From positions 434,001 to 498,000 of the forward strand of contig WEDG01002568.1 in the NCBI GenBank assembly GCA_017591395.1: a DNA stretch of 64,000 bases, written 5' to 3'. Below are positions 21,032 to 33,238 of this stretch, one piece after another. Under the pieces are notes generated by a model that was given only the letters and a program-made list of their open reading frames with translations, ran no database searches and was not told the DNA's origin. Both the position numbers and the translations under genes were made by a program. The DNA comes from Schistocephalus solidus. Lineage: Eukaryota; Platyhelminthes; Cestoda; Diphyllobothriidea; Diphyllobothriidae. Numbering within the stretch: the stretch's first letter is position 1; every line of letters starts with the position of its first letter.

Positions 21032-24000
21032 CTGTGGTAAAAGATTAAATTAAATTTAAAAATCATTGCCTGAATACACATCATTGTTAAGTTTTCATAA
21101 AGACAAGTGTACGAAGAAGATGCTTATATTTCGAGACAAGTTTGAATAGTATGCCTTGAGGCCTGGTCAGATAACTTATACAAAATTAGCAATTTAATGG
21201 TCAATGAATAATTAGAGAGCAGTGCACGATTTGTAGCAGTTAAATGATAAAAATTACCATAAAACATAGACAAGGAAAAAAGAATGTTATTAATATTTTA
21301 AAACTTAAACATGTAAACATACATTTGTACTATAACACTGAAAGGTTTTTGAACAAAATCTACCACAAAACCAGTCATCGTCTGATTCACAATAATACGA
21401 ATGAATTGTTCCGGTTTTAAGGCAGTTAAAATTTCCAACTTCATTCGATTCAGGACATGTATCCGCTGCTGAATACCGCCAGCGGGGTGATCCGCTTAAA
21501 TTAGAAAATCCTTGAGATACCACCGTATTTCGAGTTGTATGCATGCTGAGTATAACTAATTTAACCTTGACTCTTAATATGATTGATTTAAACAAAGTTT
21601 AACCATATTAACACTTGCTTTTGGAATGCTTCTGTTTCTTGTGAAAATTAATTTCGCATATTTAAAAAAGGTACCTTTGTTGTTTGTTTAACAGTTTTTT
21701 GTTCCTGTTTTGGACAAATTTATTGACTAGAAAGGATCAACCGTCTCCAAAAAAATATGATATGTTGTGCCTTCAACAATTCTAGATTTCAAACACAGTT
21801 TTATTTAGAAGTAAGCATGAACGAAACTTTGTGCTTTTCCAATTAAGCACCGGTAGAACACAGGGGTTATGGGATCTCTTAGCAGCTCCTTAGTCGCCAC
21901 CGGTTATTCGTCAAAAGCAAGACTAATGAGCTAAAGTTTTGTGGATGCCAAATTATAGCAACCACAATCGGTAATGACCAGGAAATCGTTCTTCTATTAA
22001 CTTTAACTTGTTTTTATTCAGCTTACTTCAAATAACGCCATTTCATCTTTTATTTCTTAATATGACGAAAATGAAGACAATTTTTTTTAATCAGACCTGT
22101 CAAATTAACGTAAATTATAAAAGCTGCACAAAAATGGCACATCCTACTTTTATACCTCAAATTTTCTTTCTTGATAAAAAACCGATAAGCTTAAAGTTGC
22201 ACTAAGAAATGCTTGTGAGTTGGGCAGAATTTGTAGACAGGAAAGCGTTTGACGGTTAGAATGTAGCATATGCGAGGCAAATATTCAATTGCAGGTATAT
22301 TTTATAGTACGATAATGAAGATAATGCTTTGTCGTTTATTTTAATTGTCACATCTTATTAGGCTTTGCTTAATGAGAAATAGAATTAGCGGCTTCGTCCA
22401 CAACAACAACAACATAACTATATGCATAGAAATTCGCCTGATCATTTGAATATCCTCTTTGTGACTCCTACTAACAAAAACTTCACTAGGAGCGCAACGA
22501 CTCATCAATTATATCAGGTTGATTACCAATAATTCAATGTTGACGTGGCCAATTGAGTGGCTTTGTACTGGAAGTTAAAGAATTCCATAATTTTCAACAT
22601 TACTAGTCTTATCAAATCTGTATATGCACATCCCAATTTAAAATATTTTCTCGAAAATATTTTCGCCAGTCACAGAATATGTTTACTTATGTCATCACAT
22701 ATCCTGTGAGCGTTTTGCGGCTCTTTACATATTTTATTCCCCCGCCTGATCAAAAGTACCCTATCTTCTTTTTTGCGTTGCGGTGTCAACAAGTACTCAC
22801 TGCGAATCATATCTGCGGGCAGGAATTTTGATGAAAATGTCATTAAGTTATAACCAACTAAACATTTCATATCTTCTATACTACCTATGTAGTCCCTTCT
22901 TATAAGGCCTTATCGGTTCAAATATTTTGATAAAGTAAATAAATTGCATTAAAGCTTAGCATTATTAATAATTGGTCTAGGTTTTATAGCCTTAAGTCGT
23001 GTGTTTCGAGGAGTACTTGGAGTTTACATTATAGAGGTGAGGCACGAGGTCATTCAGAAATTTTTAAGTTTCCCACGGTATTTAAAGTGTTATTCCATAC
23101 CAGGGACGAGTCCTCTAACAGTCTCTCGTGAAGTTTTTATTTGCAAACAACTGGCCCATTTTTCTGAAGGTCAAGGGTCAGAGCGATTTTTGGCACGCAT
23201 ATATAGACCATAGTTATTGTCCAGAAACTACTTTTTTAAAAAGCCGAAACTGAATGAATTTATACCATACATATATAGCAGATTCATTTTTTCGATTTAT
23301 TCTTTTGTTTACATGGCAAGATAGTATGTGCTCAAAGTTGCAACACGATCTTAGTGTTTGCATAAACTACGTCAATCTTTTTAGAAAGTCTGCAGTACGT
23401 TTGATTTGATATTAATAATAGAGCAGTTAAAGTTATATTTGGGGTGAATTTTTAAGGCACTTATGTACTTATCTGACTTCTGTTGAAGGAATTTCACTTG
23501 TGATTTCCGCCTACATTCTTCTGAAAAACAAAAATCTTTGAAAGGCTTGGTAACTGACATTACTAACTACCCATGACTTAATGACACCTTTAACTAAAAT
23601 GAAAACATATGATTCTTTAAAATTAAAGTTCCACCGTTTTTCTGAGTTTTGTAATTAATATCTTCAGACAAAAGGAATCTGATATCGCTAAACAGGATTC
23701 ATGAATTTTGTACAGTTTTCATTCGGTGCATGTGACAAATATTGAATATGTTTTGCAAGACTTCCCAGACGCACATGTTAGCCTACAGTTACTTAGTCTC
23801 TCGACTAGAATATTCTTTAGATGCGTCTTATCTAAGGCACGTTAGGTTAACTCATCCATTAACATTTTATCAAACGAATATCAAAACGCCATCGCCTTGT
23901 CTTCGAAATTGTATTTCGACTGCGCGACCGCCATATTTTCACAATTACGCTGAATTTCAATTCAGGTTTCTTACTGACAGTTAACATGTGTCTACTGTGC

Positions 24001-24648
24001 AAGCAGTTTCCTATCAATAAACATATTTATTTATTATTTTTTGGCGCTTCAAAAATTCACTGTCTTATAATGTGTTTTGTGTCACAGGTGACCAGGTCTT
24101 ACTACACTCAGAGATAAAAAAGAACGTTTTCCATCGGCAGAGCCGTTACCGTGAACTATAATTGCAATGCAATAGGGAAATATCGAGTTTCTTCCCAAAC
24201 TGCAAAAAAGATTTTGAGAAAAAATATTCAGCTCAATATTTAATTTCAAATTTTATAACTTAGTAATCTTACGTAGATTTTCATTGTAACAGTCGTTTGT
24301 CGTATCTAACCGCCTGGAAAAATTTCGATGTACCTTTAATATGCGGCTCTTCCGAGTTTTCAAAATTAATTCTTATTCTTAAACGTCCCTGTATTCTGCA
24401 GTTTAATCCATAGTAAAACTGAATGAGGAGGGCTTCAGCTGGCAACCCGAGAAAGAATAATATCCTCCGCCTAGATATGTGGTGGTAGTCTGGTTTTCTG
24501 CATAATTGCTTCTGCTGTATACTGCGAACTTGTGAATGTAACAGAAACTGAATTAGAGCATTAAAATATTCGGCCCACTGCTTAAAAGCAGGATAGCTAA
24601 TTTTTAGCTATTTTTATGCTTTGGCTGTTCGGGGCTGCTACGTGTATG
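21032..24648. other. AT-rich sequence, probably intronic
   Basis: No gene or repeat recognised. A minus-strand open frame at 21305-21541 is a possible alternative first exon of the DPP-like gene, but its only usable donor is in the wrong phase. Confidence 0.35.
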
Positions 24649-24821
24649 TTATGGCGCTGGAACTGGTTTAGATGGTTTAGATGACGTTGTGAAAAACTCA
24701 TAACGAGCCGAATATGCGGTGGTTGGCGAACCATTAGTCCGAACTGACACTCCACGGAGGGAATAACCACCCATGAAGTTGATATAATGCAATGCGAACG
24801 AAAGAGCAGCAGAGAGCTGTT
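24649..24821 (-). CDS. candidate terminal exon, unknown protein
   Basis: A good acceptor with a pyrimidine tract (TTTTTGCCTCCAATTGCTTCCAG) is followed by 2 bases and 56 codons ending in TAA. The peptide starts QLSAALSFALHYINFMGGY, then has SLRGVSVRTNGSP, and ends SSKPSKPVPAP. The segment is clearly richer in GC than its surroundings. It lies on the same strand as the DPP-like exons but upstream of the anchor exon. It would therefore be the 3' end of a different gene nested in, or preceding, the DPP-like gene. I recognise no family, and no AATAAA follows closely. Confidence 0.3.
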
Positions 24822-25610
24822 CTGGAAGCAATTGGAGGCAAAAACCTCGATCAGAAACCCCTAACTACAGGGACACAGTTTGAAAATCTGACCTAACGCT
24901 TCAAAACTAATTACTTTTTTCCTGGACAGTTGGTCTACTCGTTTCAAATATAGGCTGATTGTCAAGTATTTCTCAGAGCATCCTTCAGATTCTTTTGTTT
25001 AGATGATGCATGCATGCAAGCCAGAAACTCACAGAAAGGCCTTAAGAATCAACATAATTAATGATTTGTGATTTCTGAGCGTCCAGTAATTTAAGTATTT
25101 ACTGGCAATCGTGAATATTCGGATCGCTAAAGCGGTGGTGCATTTATGACGCAAAAAATAAATTTACGCGTCCAATACACTGATAATAATTTTGTCCTTA
25201 CATTACTTTCTAAAATGCCTAATCAATTTGAAAAAGGTATTTTGTCAAATACCAAGATTCGATAAAGAGTGACCAAAACGACAACCAGAAAAAAGTTAGT
25301 AGCTTATTCGCAACTTACATACTTATTAGAACAATCATAGCAGATACGTATAAAGTTAGTTATTGATTGATAAGAGCCGAAACAAATGTTATCAAAGTGA
25401 CCGAAAATTAAAAGAGCTATTGCTGAATGTTCAAAATTACCACGTGGTTTTAGCAACCGCAATCTAATCTGTTCACTTCCTTTCAATGACAAAATTAGGT
25501 CTACTTAAATGTTGTCAGTAACATGCCAGGTTAAAACTAACATTTGGACAGAAGGCTATCAGCAAATTTTTGGATACTCGTGAAATACTTCAAAGTCCAA
25601 ATACCCAAAC
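24822..25610. other. AT-rich sequence, nothing supported
   Basis: No gene, RNA or repeat recognised. Confidence 0.35.
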
Positions 25611-25709
25611 CTAAAGCTTCGCTGTCCTTTTGTAGAATTTCTTCTCAAAATAAAAAAGGTCACTGAAGCGCTCATATTCCCAGTAGGTGGTAGGAGGTCT
25701 CCATGATTT
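25611..25709 (-). CDS. candidate terminal exon, unknown protein
   Basis: An acceptor-like stretch (TTTCTTTTCATAAACTTACAAAAACAG) is followed at phase 0 by 32 codons and TAG. The peptide begins KSWRPPTTYWEYERF and ends FYKRTAKL; it is rich in aromatic and basic residues. I do not recognise it. The short length means chance could explain it. It may share a gene with the candidate exon at 45953-46177, whose donor is also phase 0. Confidence 0.2.
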   Translation of the reverse strand, partial: KSWRPPTTYWEYERFSDLFYFEKKFYKRTAKL

Positions 25710-25989
25710 CTGTTTTTGTAAGTTTATGAAAAGAAACGGATCATTGGAGAAATAATCATAATATGTACCTTGACGAGAATGTCCTGAGCACATGTAATTT
25801 TAAGTATTACCTTTAAGCTTCATGTTTTGGCTAATGCGTACCAAAGTTGACTGATGTAGTTTGACAATTAAAATATGGACTTCAATACGATAACAATTAA
25901 ACTGTTTGAAAAGTCAATTTGTAAACATGGTCTCGATAAATGAGCATGAGGCCACTTAACGTACATGAAGAATAAACATCAGAGTGGTG

Positions 25990-27175
25990 CATGACGTTTG
26001 CATGTCTATCAGGGGCTTTAAAATACTCCTTGTTCCTACGCTACCCGCATGACCAAAGTCGGCATGTTATCGTCCTTTGGGCTGGGGGAGGAGTTTGGGG
26101 GGTGGGGCAGGGTGACGAAGGGCTCATCACGTGGATTTTTTCTCGCAAATGGTTTCATGAGCAAGATCTCAAAAAAACGACTTTTAAGGGACATCGTTTA
26201 CGACTTAAACTTTCACTGTCGGTACGTGGACAAAATTTTCTGCCTAACCAGTCAGGCCACCGAGATTAACCCTCTAGTTCAGCCATTTACAGGAGTGCAT
26301 CCCTTGTCAAAGTTCGCTGCGGATAACGACGTAGTGTTTCTTGACGGCCTTGTACACACAGAAGAGGATGAATCTATCCATGATAGGGTAATGACGTTAA
26401 TGCGACCGTACATTACTTTTCACACTTTTGTCCGCCTTAATTTAAACGAAAACGTAGTTCATGAATTGATGGCTCGACTGCGATACGTCTACCCTCCTGA
26501 ACATCTGTAAGCAGAGCTCTTGCAGCTGCAGAACAAACTTCGCAAAATTGGTTATCCACTGAGACTCATTCCTCACTGTGAAGGCAGAAAAGGTGACTGT
26601 ATTTCTAAGTGTGCCTATTCTACGGAACGCTGCAAGCTAATTAGTAAGACGATGTCTAAGTGCAGTTATTAAAACCGACTTTCCCACGGCGAATTTCACA
26701 ACCTCTCTCCTGCCTTAGCTGGAAGGTAAAAACGGTTACCGTTGCAAGCCACGCCTATGTGCACTTACTCATTCATTTGTTCCCGTGGAGTGGAACAAGC
26801 TGGCATGAAAAAGACGGCACGCGAATACATATCGTTCTGGCTAGGCAAAGCCGAAGAAAGATCGATTTTGAGTTCTACTGCCGCAGAGCTAGTCGACAGG
26901 AATAACCAACGCAACAAAAAACAAACCATTCAGGTTGTCGAACGGACGCCAGAACACCAATCTAGAGGCCGAAGCAGTTGCTATTTGTCCAGCGAATCCA
27001 GCGATTTGTCAGAATACGTTGGTGCAAGCGCTCTTTCTTCCATGGCTGACCCCAGGTGGTGAGCGCAAGCTGCGTCAAGAGCCCAATGACAGCCATGGAC
27101 CATCCACGTGTTCAGCAGACATCGATCACACCCTTATCCCGCCCGTCCTCCCCAGCCCCAGGAACCACTGAATGT
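25990..27175 (+). mobile_element. Penelope-like element fragment, plus strand, decayed
   Basis: The frame at 26049-26510 contains the RT palm (NFHCRYVDKIFCLTSQATEI), then FTGVHPLSKFAADND, VVFLDGLVH and LMARLRYVYPPEHL. The catalytic YVDD reads YVDK, so one of the paired aspartates is lost. After a stop the frame goes on with LLQLQNKLRKIGYPLRLI. GIY-YIG-region remnants follow at 26742-26990 (MCTYSFICSRGVEQA, then WLGKAEERSILSSTAAELVD), with the Y-I-G core itself destroyed. The sequence differs enough from the 8.4-11.1 kb element to be another lineage. Both ends are missing. Confidence 0.8.
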
Positions 27176-27624
27176 CGAAGTTCGTGATGCCGGAGGCGTA
27201 AGAACGAGGAGCGGGTCTAAACTCATATGACTTATGTGCACCCTGCCTACAGCTCACATATAATTTAAGTGGCTTGCTGATAAGGTTCGGCAAACATGCG
27301 TTTGCAAATTAATTTTTTAAGTTCAACATGGGAATATTCACAGAAAAAGAAACCTTCATCCAAAACTTCAGGGGTCTTCTGGCTGCATTGTACCTTTTAA
27401 TAATCAACTAAGATGGGTTGATTACCAGAGATGATGTTTTTTTACTGACTTGGCTACGGTACCTAGCGCCTAGCAAATAGCAAAAATGCCAAGTGAGACT
27501 GGAACGGTTATTTTGGTTTATAGGCTGACGTTACCCACTCATTTTCAAACACGATATTGCAACCGGTTCGTATCATAATAGGGCAACTTCGAATTTAAAA
27601 GCAAATCCTGGATTACGGCAAGTT
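27176..27624. other. unassigned sequence
   Basis: No supported feature between the Penelope fragment and the candidate LTR. Confidence 0.35.
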
Positions 27625-27907
27625 GTGGGTTCAGGAGGGATTACTGCTACTAACCTTTGTACGCTTTATTGCGTGGCTTTCGGTTAGGACGGCCCAGAGC
27701 ATGACATACCACTCTTGTCGACCGGCTGTCACGGCCGACAAGAACCGCGCGTGAGTCAGCAATAGACGCGCTGCCAATTTATACATGACCTTAAGGGGCC
27801 AACACGCGAGAGTCTGCCCATGCGGTAGCTCACAGCTGGACCAATAGGAACGCGTGAATCTGTCAAGGGTCTGACTTAAATGCGACGCCACGGACGGAAG
27901 GAATGAC
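27625..27907 (-). mobile_element. candidate solo LTR or promoter-bearing repeat
   Basis: On the minus strand this ~280-base GC-richer block starts with TGTCATTCC, carries a TATAAATT box (27776-27783) and, about 105 bases later, an AATAAA signal (27665-27670). Together these resemble the U3-R-U5 layout of a retrotransposon LTR. No adjacent primer-binding site or internal domain was seen, and no second copy is in the window, so it would be a solo LTR. It abuts copy 2 of the ~530-bp repeat. Confidence 0.3.
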
Positions 27908-28495
27908 AGTTGATGTACGACAGTTCGACCGTCGTTGTCCGATGATGTCCACCGTATGCTCCACGGAAGGGTGGTGCAGGGACGGTGACTTGCGCGTGAT
28001 TTAGTTTAAAATGACAGTAGACTTGCGCGTGATTTAGTTTAAAGTGATATTAGACTTGCGCTGCATCTACCGCACTCTCTCCTCCTTCCCCACCTGAGCC
28101 CGGTGTCATGACAGAGTCAAGAAGACCGGAGATGGGAGAGGGTGCAGGTAGCTGGCGCGGCCGGAGCCGCCCCTGGGCGTACCACCACACCTGGCTCGGA
28201 TCCCACGGAGTGGGAGTGCCATAAAGGCTACATTAAGAAGGAGCCATTGCAGCCTGATTCTCAGTCCGCCGGTCAGCCACTCCACACAAAACACACGTTG
28301 GGTTGACCACGCGGTTCGAGTTATCCCGTCAGTTGGCAACCTTCCAAGCCACGGTTTTTAGCGCACCGTGATAGTTACAAGTGCGTCAGATTGTTTATAG
28401 TGAGGAAAATGCGCTTAGCTGTTGACCTCACTCTCTCCCCCACCCCCACAATCAGACCACCGTCCGAGCCGGTCAGTTGTCCAATGTGGGAGTGG
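27908..28495 (+). repeat. dispersed ~530-bp repeat, copy 2
   Basis: Closely matches 3390-3925 over its whole length, from GATGTCCACCGTATGCTCCA to GAGCCGGTCAGTTGTC. It differs by an internal tandem duplication (27987-28052) and by what follows: copy 1 is next to the LINE, whereas copy 2 runs into unrelated AT-rich DNA. Confidence 0.85.
27987..28052 (+). repeat. 33-bp tandem duplication inside copy 2
   Basis: The unit GACTTGCGCGTGATTTAGTT plus 13 further bases occurs twice (27987-28019, 28020-28052) with few differences. Copies 1 and 3 of the repeat have it once. Confidence 0.85.
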
Positions 28496-31400
28496 AAGTT
28501 GATGTAGACACATTAACAATCGCCATAATGTTGATCTCTGCTATCCTGTCTGTCTCATATCCCACGTAGTAACTGGCGCCGGACTACGGGGGGATATTGG
28601 AAATAAAGGATCTAAAATCTCACCGTAGATTTCGAGTTGAGGACACTTTACGCTCCGTGAAACCTTTATGATGAAGGCATGTCAAGGGTGACGTACTTGG
28701 TGGGGGATAGAGACTCGCTATTCTCTGAATATGGCTGAAAACTAAACATACAAATACGTCGCCTTTATTTTAACTTAATGCCGGTAAAGTTTGCGATTCA
28801 CCCATTAAATTAGTAAATTATTGATGACTGTGGCATGTAGTCTAAAAAAAGTAGCTAAGAATTTTCCCACATAGGCGAGTAATAATTATTCAAGGCTAAT
28901 ATATACGATTAAAGTATACATGGTATTTTAGGAAGATTACGTTCGTGGATGACCACAGTTGATGTCACGTAAAGACCAGAAGAGTAAAGTAACTGCCCAA
29001 AGTCAAACAGAATGCGAAGGATCTCAAAAAGATAAATTACTTCATGCAAATAAAACTGAATGCCTTATCCATAAAGGGAGTACTCAGTGTTTGAGTCTAG
29101 TTCATTTGTGTACATAAGATTTGCATTATCTCATCCCCAAAACATTGGTAACACTTGATGCATGCGATCAGATAAACGAGCTTTTTAAACCGCTTTATAG
29201 ACACTTGCTTTGCGAACTGTAGCATCGATTACCAGAAAGTTTAGCAAATGCAAACAGCAGCACATATGATTGAGCATTAAATTCATACTTTGTGTGGAAT
29301 GGTATTTTTTGCATCGAGGCTGTCTAAACAAACTTATCAGTAACGAAGAACGGAAAATATGGGTCTCTAAGGCAAGATCTAATAAGGTTTTCAGTTAAAC
29401 ATTTCACGAACACATAAGTGGCTAGTCTGCTAGTGATTTGCAGCTTTCTGTGAAAAAATATCAAAATTAAGAGACTTTGACCAAACAGATAATGTTACGT
29501 AGGCGTATTGGAGTGCTGCCCTTCGACACTTTAATCGTAAATACCTAAAACTCAGACACCTTTGGCCACTAAAAGTACCGGAAAGTTTTATGGGAAGATT
29601 AGATTGCTGGCATTCTTTCAAATATGTAAACGAAGCGTGCTAGCAAATAAATCTTCTCTTATGGTCCGAGTTTACTGTTCCATAAAAAATTTGACCCACT
29701 CGCGTTTGTCTCCACAGAATATCTATGTATTGTTTGGGAAAAATTATAAACAGCTTCTCATAGTAGAGTCTAAAAACGCTGGTCTCGTCGTTTCACCTGC
29801 ATACTGACGAGGTTAAAAATATGGGTAGACGAAACCTCCGAACAAAAAATAACTATGTGAAAACAGTTCCACACCCCAGGACATGCATAACTTTGATACA
29901 AGATGAAATCAAAATTGTTGGCTACAGTTTAAAGGTCCAACCCTTTTGTCCTAAATAACTTTTGTGATACTTTCAAAAATCTGACAAATTATTTTTATGG
30001 TGACGTTTTTCGCTCCATTATGCCTTTAAAATAAGCTTATTTACAACATTTTTAAATGATTTGATATCTCTCAATTAGATTAATTCGTTGTTTAACGACC
30101 TCCCACTACAACTTCTTGCCCTCAAATAGCATGTCAGGAAGGATAAGAACAATTCGATCGCTTATGGTAACAATTTTTCCGTGGCATTAGACTATATAGA
30201 CCCAATCAACTACTAAATGGATGATCGAATACCGTTGACTAACATCCGTATATTGGAGTGTAGCCACTGGATTTTCAGCTGGAGTCCGCAGACCGAAATT
30301 TTTCACGCCCTGGCAGACACAACCTGAAAATACCAATTATTGGCACATTTGGCTGACGAATATAAATAGTTTTGGTGATGACAGGGTTGGATATTTAAAT
30401 TTGCCCGTAGTCGCATGCCTTCAAATATATCGTATTCACATATTCACAGGTGACTACGCTGAAAAATAATTACATAACTAAAGGCATGTATTTATAGGTA
30501 GACATGCGCGTCAAGAAGCTTTCTGTACTCCCGTCAATACAGGCAATTTCTAACTGAAATAGAAGGCACACAGACTATGCGATTCCAGCCTGCAAAATAA
30601 CGCTAGAAACTTTAAGCCATGTGTGAGCAAAAATCTGCCGATTACTTTGAAAATAAACATATGCATATCTGCTTCTACTAACGAATCCTAAAAAACAGCT
30701 CATCGATACATCGCTATGCTATACGTCCTACTTCCAATATTAACCATGCATTTGGGTAAATCCATATTCTGCACACCTTAAAGGAACTGCATTGGGTTCG
30801 ACGTTATTTTCAAACAACTTCAGGGGGGTAAACAAAGTGGTTCGGCGAAACAGATTTTGGGTTTTGCTGACGTTTTAGAGAGCATGAATGGTTCTAAAAA
30901 TTTTAAAGCACCTTTAAACCGACAATCAACCGTGATTTTGTAATTACTGACAAAACAAGTCGGCCTCGAACTGATCTATATGCTCTTTCTTTCAATTTCT
31001 TAGCTATTTACATATACTTGGGCTAAGGGAGAGAAAGTATCATGGTTCCTTGAGTTAGGTGGAGAATGCTTAAAACTCCCATCCCCTTTAGGTTCGTTGG
31101 TTGCAGGACTGTATCTACTGTCCAAAATACATGTGTGCTCTGTCTTAGGTTGACAGATACCCAGTTATTAAAATTTTTTAGAGATGGCCGAAAGATCAAC
31201 AACCAGAAGTATGCAGGGTCCTTACCAATATAAAAGGAGTTTCTGAGTCAGCATGGCTCATCGAATAACTGCAACAATTTTTCATCGTGTCATGCGATCT
31301 AAGGACAGTTTTCGGCCAACCGAAACCTCAGCAGTTTTTGACAAATACCTTGCAATGATAGGTAGTGCATCTATGTCGAGGAAACTGGACGAAAATCGCA

Positions 31401-31724
31401 CACACCCCTACAAAAGCTCCAATTGGCAACTCGGGTGCTAGGCACAACCCCACAACGTGAAATTCATATTCGGGAAAGCGCCTTACTTTTGTATTCAAAA
31501 ATCGACTGTCTTTGGCCGAAGCAATTCAAAAACATAATGACTTCCCTTCGAGGCATGATATTTAGACGACAAACCCACCAACAGGCACTTGTACCTTTGC
31601 ACCTTGGAGTTGAACTCTAGTTCCAACAAATTTAAATAGAATTAATACTGCATCTGCGTTCAGATTTTGTGCTCAGAACTGTTCCAGGGAAGATGAAAAA
31701 ACATAGAGATCGTAAGCGGACACA
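28496..31724. other. AT-rich sequence, nothing supported
   Basis: About 3.2 kb of AT-rich DNA. Short open frames (29430-29621 minus, 29562-29807 plus, 31253-31441 and 31423-31620 plus) have no recognisable motifs. The last two adjoin in different frames and could be a faint coding relic. Confidence 0.4.
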
Positions 31725-31879
31725 ATGAGCTCTTGGCGCAGTGGGCAGAGCGTTGGACAGGTCGCAAGTTCGGGCCACGATGCCACAGGGCCTGGGGTTC
31801 GATATGGATAGATGATGACGGCCAATAAGCCAAAAATGGCCATTATAGTCTCCCTTGTCTTGCTCTTTCATGTGATTCA

Positions 31880-31881
<2 letters not shown>
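31725..31881 (+). repeat. tRNA-derived short repeat, family A, plus strand
   Basis: The head has TTGGCGCAGTGGGCAGAGCG (A box) and GGGTTCGATATGG (B box). The tail has GACGGCCAATAAGCC, AAAATGGCCATTATAGTCTC and CCTTGTCTTG. It ends at the (TA)n tract. Confidence 0.85.

Positions 31882-31917
<36 letters not shown>
31882..31917. repeat. (TA)n microsatellite between two inverted family A copies
   Basis: 36 bases of TA between the tails of two opposed repeats. Confidence 0.95.
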
Positions 31918-31922
<5 letters not shown>

Positions 31923-32090
31923 GGAACCGACAAAGACAAGGGAGACCGGAATGGCCATTTCTGGCTTATTAGCCGTCATCAGCCAATCATACCCAATCCC
32001 AAGTGTGGCACACCTGGTATTTGAACCCGCGACCTTTAGTATTTGAGTCGAACGCTCTACCATTGAGCCACGGGCTCGTTGGTTTGTCGG
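31918..32090 (-). repeat. tRNA-derived short repeat, family A, minus strand
   Basis: On the minus strand it has GTGGCTCAATGGTAGAGCGT (A box) and GGTCGCGGGTTCAAATACC (B box), the most tRNA-like head in the window. The tail is ATGACGGCTAATAAGCCAG, AAATGGCCATTCCGGTCTCC and CTTTGTCGG. It lies tail-to-tail with 31725-31881. Confidence 0.88.
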
Positions 32091-33238
32091 TTGTGATCGG
32101 GAATATGATACTAGTGTGGGGCTCACCGATCTGCTTAAGGAACATGTATGTTCCGTTGTGCCCTGGAACGAAAACTTGTTACTGCGGGAAGAAAGCCGCT
32201 TCACAATGGCAGAACCCTGACTATGTCGGCCTGGCGTAAGTCTGTGTCGTCTTATATCTATCTGCCAATAATACTTTATCTCCCGCGGGAATTGAGTGCA
32301 GCCGGTCATAACAATTAATAAGAAGGGGTTGACCATTTTGGAATGGTTTCTATATGGACAGAAACTTATGAATGAAAATTTTCAAGACTCAGGTGGTCGT
32401 CAGGCCCTTAGTTTATGGTAGTATCGTCAGCTCTGCCACAATCCCGACCGTTCACTGGACCATTTAAATTCAACAATTATTGTAGGTTTACAGTTTTGGT
32501 CGATTTTGTTAGTCCATATCAAACTGTATTGAGGAGGAGGTTGGCAGTTTTTGGAAAGTTAATATGTTTGATCTCATCCGGATTAGAGTTCTTCAGCGGG
32601 AAGGGGCACCTAGCTTCTATTGCTCCTGCATTCCCTAAGACGGGCACACAAATATATATATTTCGGCTGATTATAATTATAGAGCGTCTAATATTCTTAG
32701 GCTATTGTTTAGACTTAATTTCCTGATTCGACTTGCACTGGTAGGACGTCCACCCGCATCCATCATAGAAAGAGTTTGATTAGTTACATGTGAAGTTCAG
32801 TATTGTCTTGCTTTCTTGAGTTCCCAACTGACGTGATTTGAAGCCAAGAGTGCAGCTACTGATTTTCTTCCTCCAACGTTGCGAATTTAGTGAATGAGAC
32901 GACAGAAGCAATGTCCTCTCGAAAAAAATGAATTCTTAAGAAATCACCCTCATTAAATTTTCCCAAAATCTGTGTTCTTGGCAAGTCCGTCTTTACAGTG
33001 TGGTCAGAGATCGGAAAGGAAAAGTCAGTGCGGTTTTACTTTAGAAAAATCCCACACGAGTTGTCCACAAAGACGATAATCATTTACTTAATTTTTATTT
33101 AAGACCACCTTTTAAAAATAGTAATGCACTTCAAAATACTGTCAGTAGGTTAAATGAACAGGTCAAAACGAGTTTTTAACTGTTCAAGCCATTTTTAGAT
33201 TTTTAAGAAATTATGCTAGTAACTGCCTATAATGCGTT
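32091..33238. other. unassigned sequence
   Basis: No supported gene or repeat. Confidence 0.35.

Noticed and set aside
21305..21541. Alternative first exon of the DPP-like gene
   Set aside because: The only reasonable donor is phase 1 and would create a stop when joined to the transmembrane exon.
31918..32090. Possible tRNA gene on the minus strand
   Set aside because: A and B boxes are good, but the tail belongs to the dispersed family A repeat and no full cloverleaf could be drawn.
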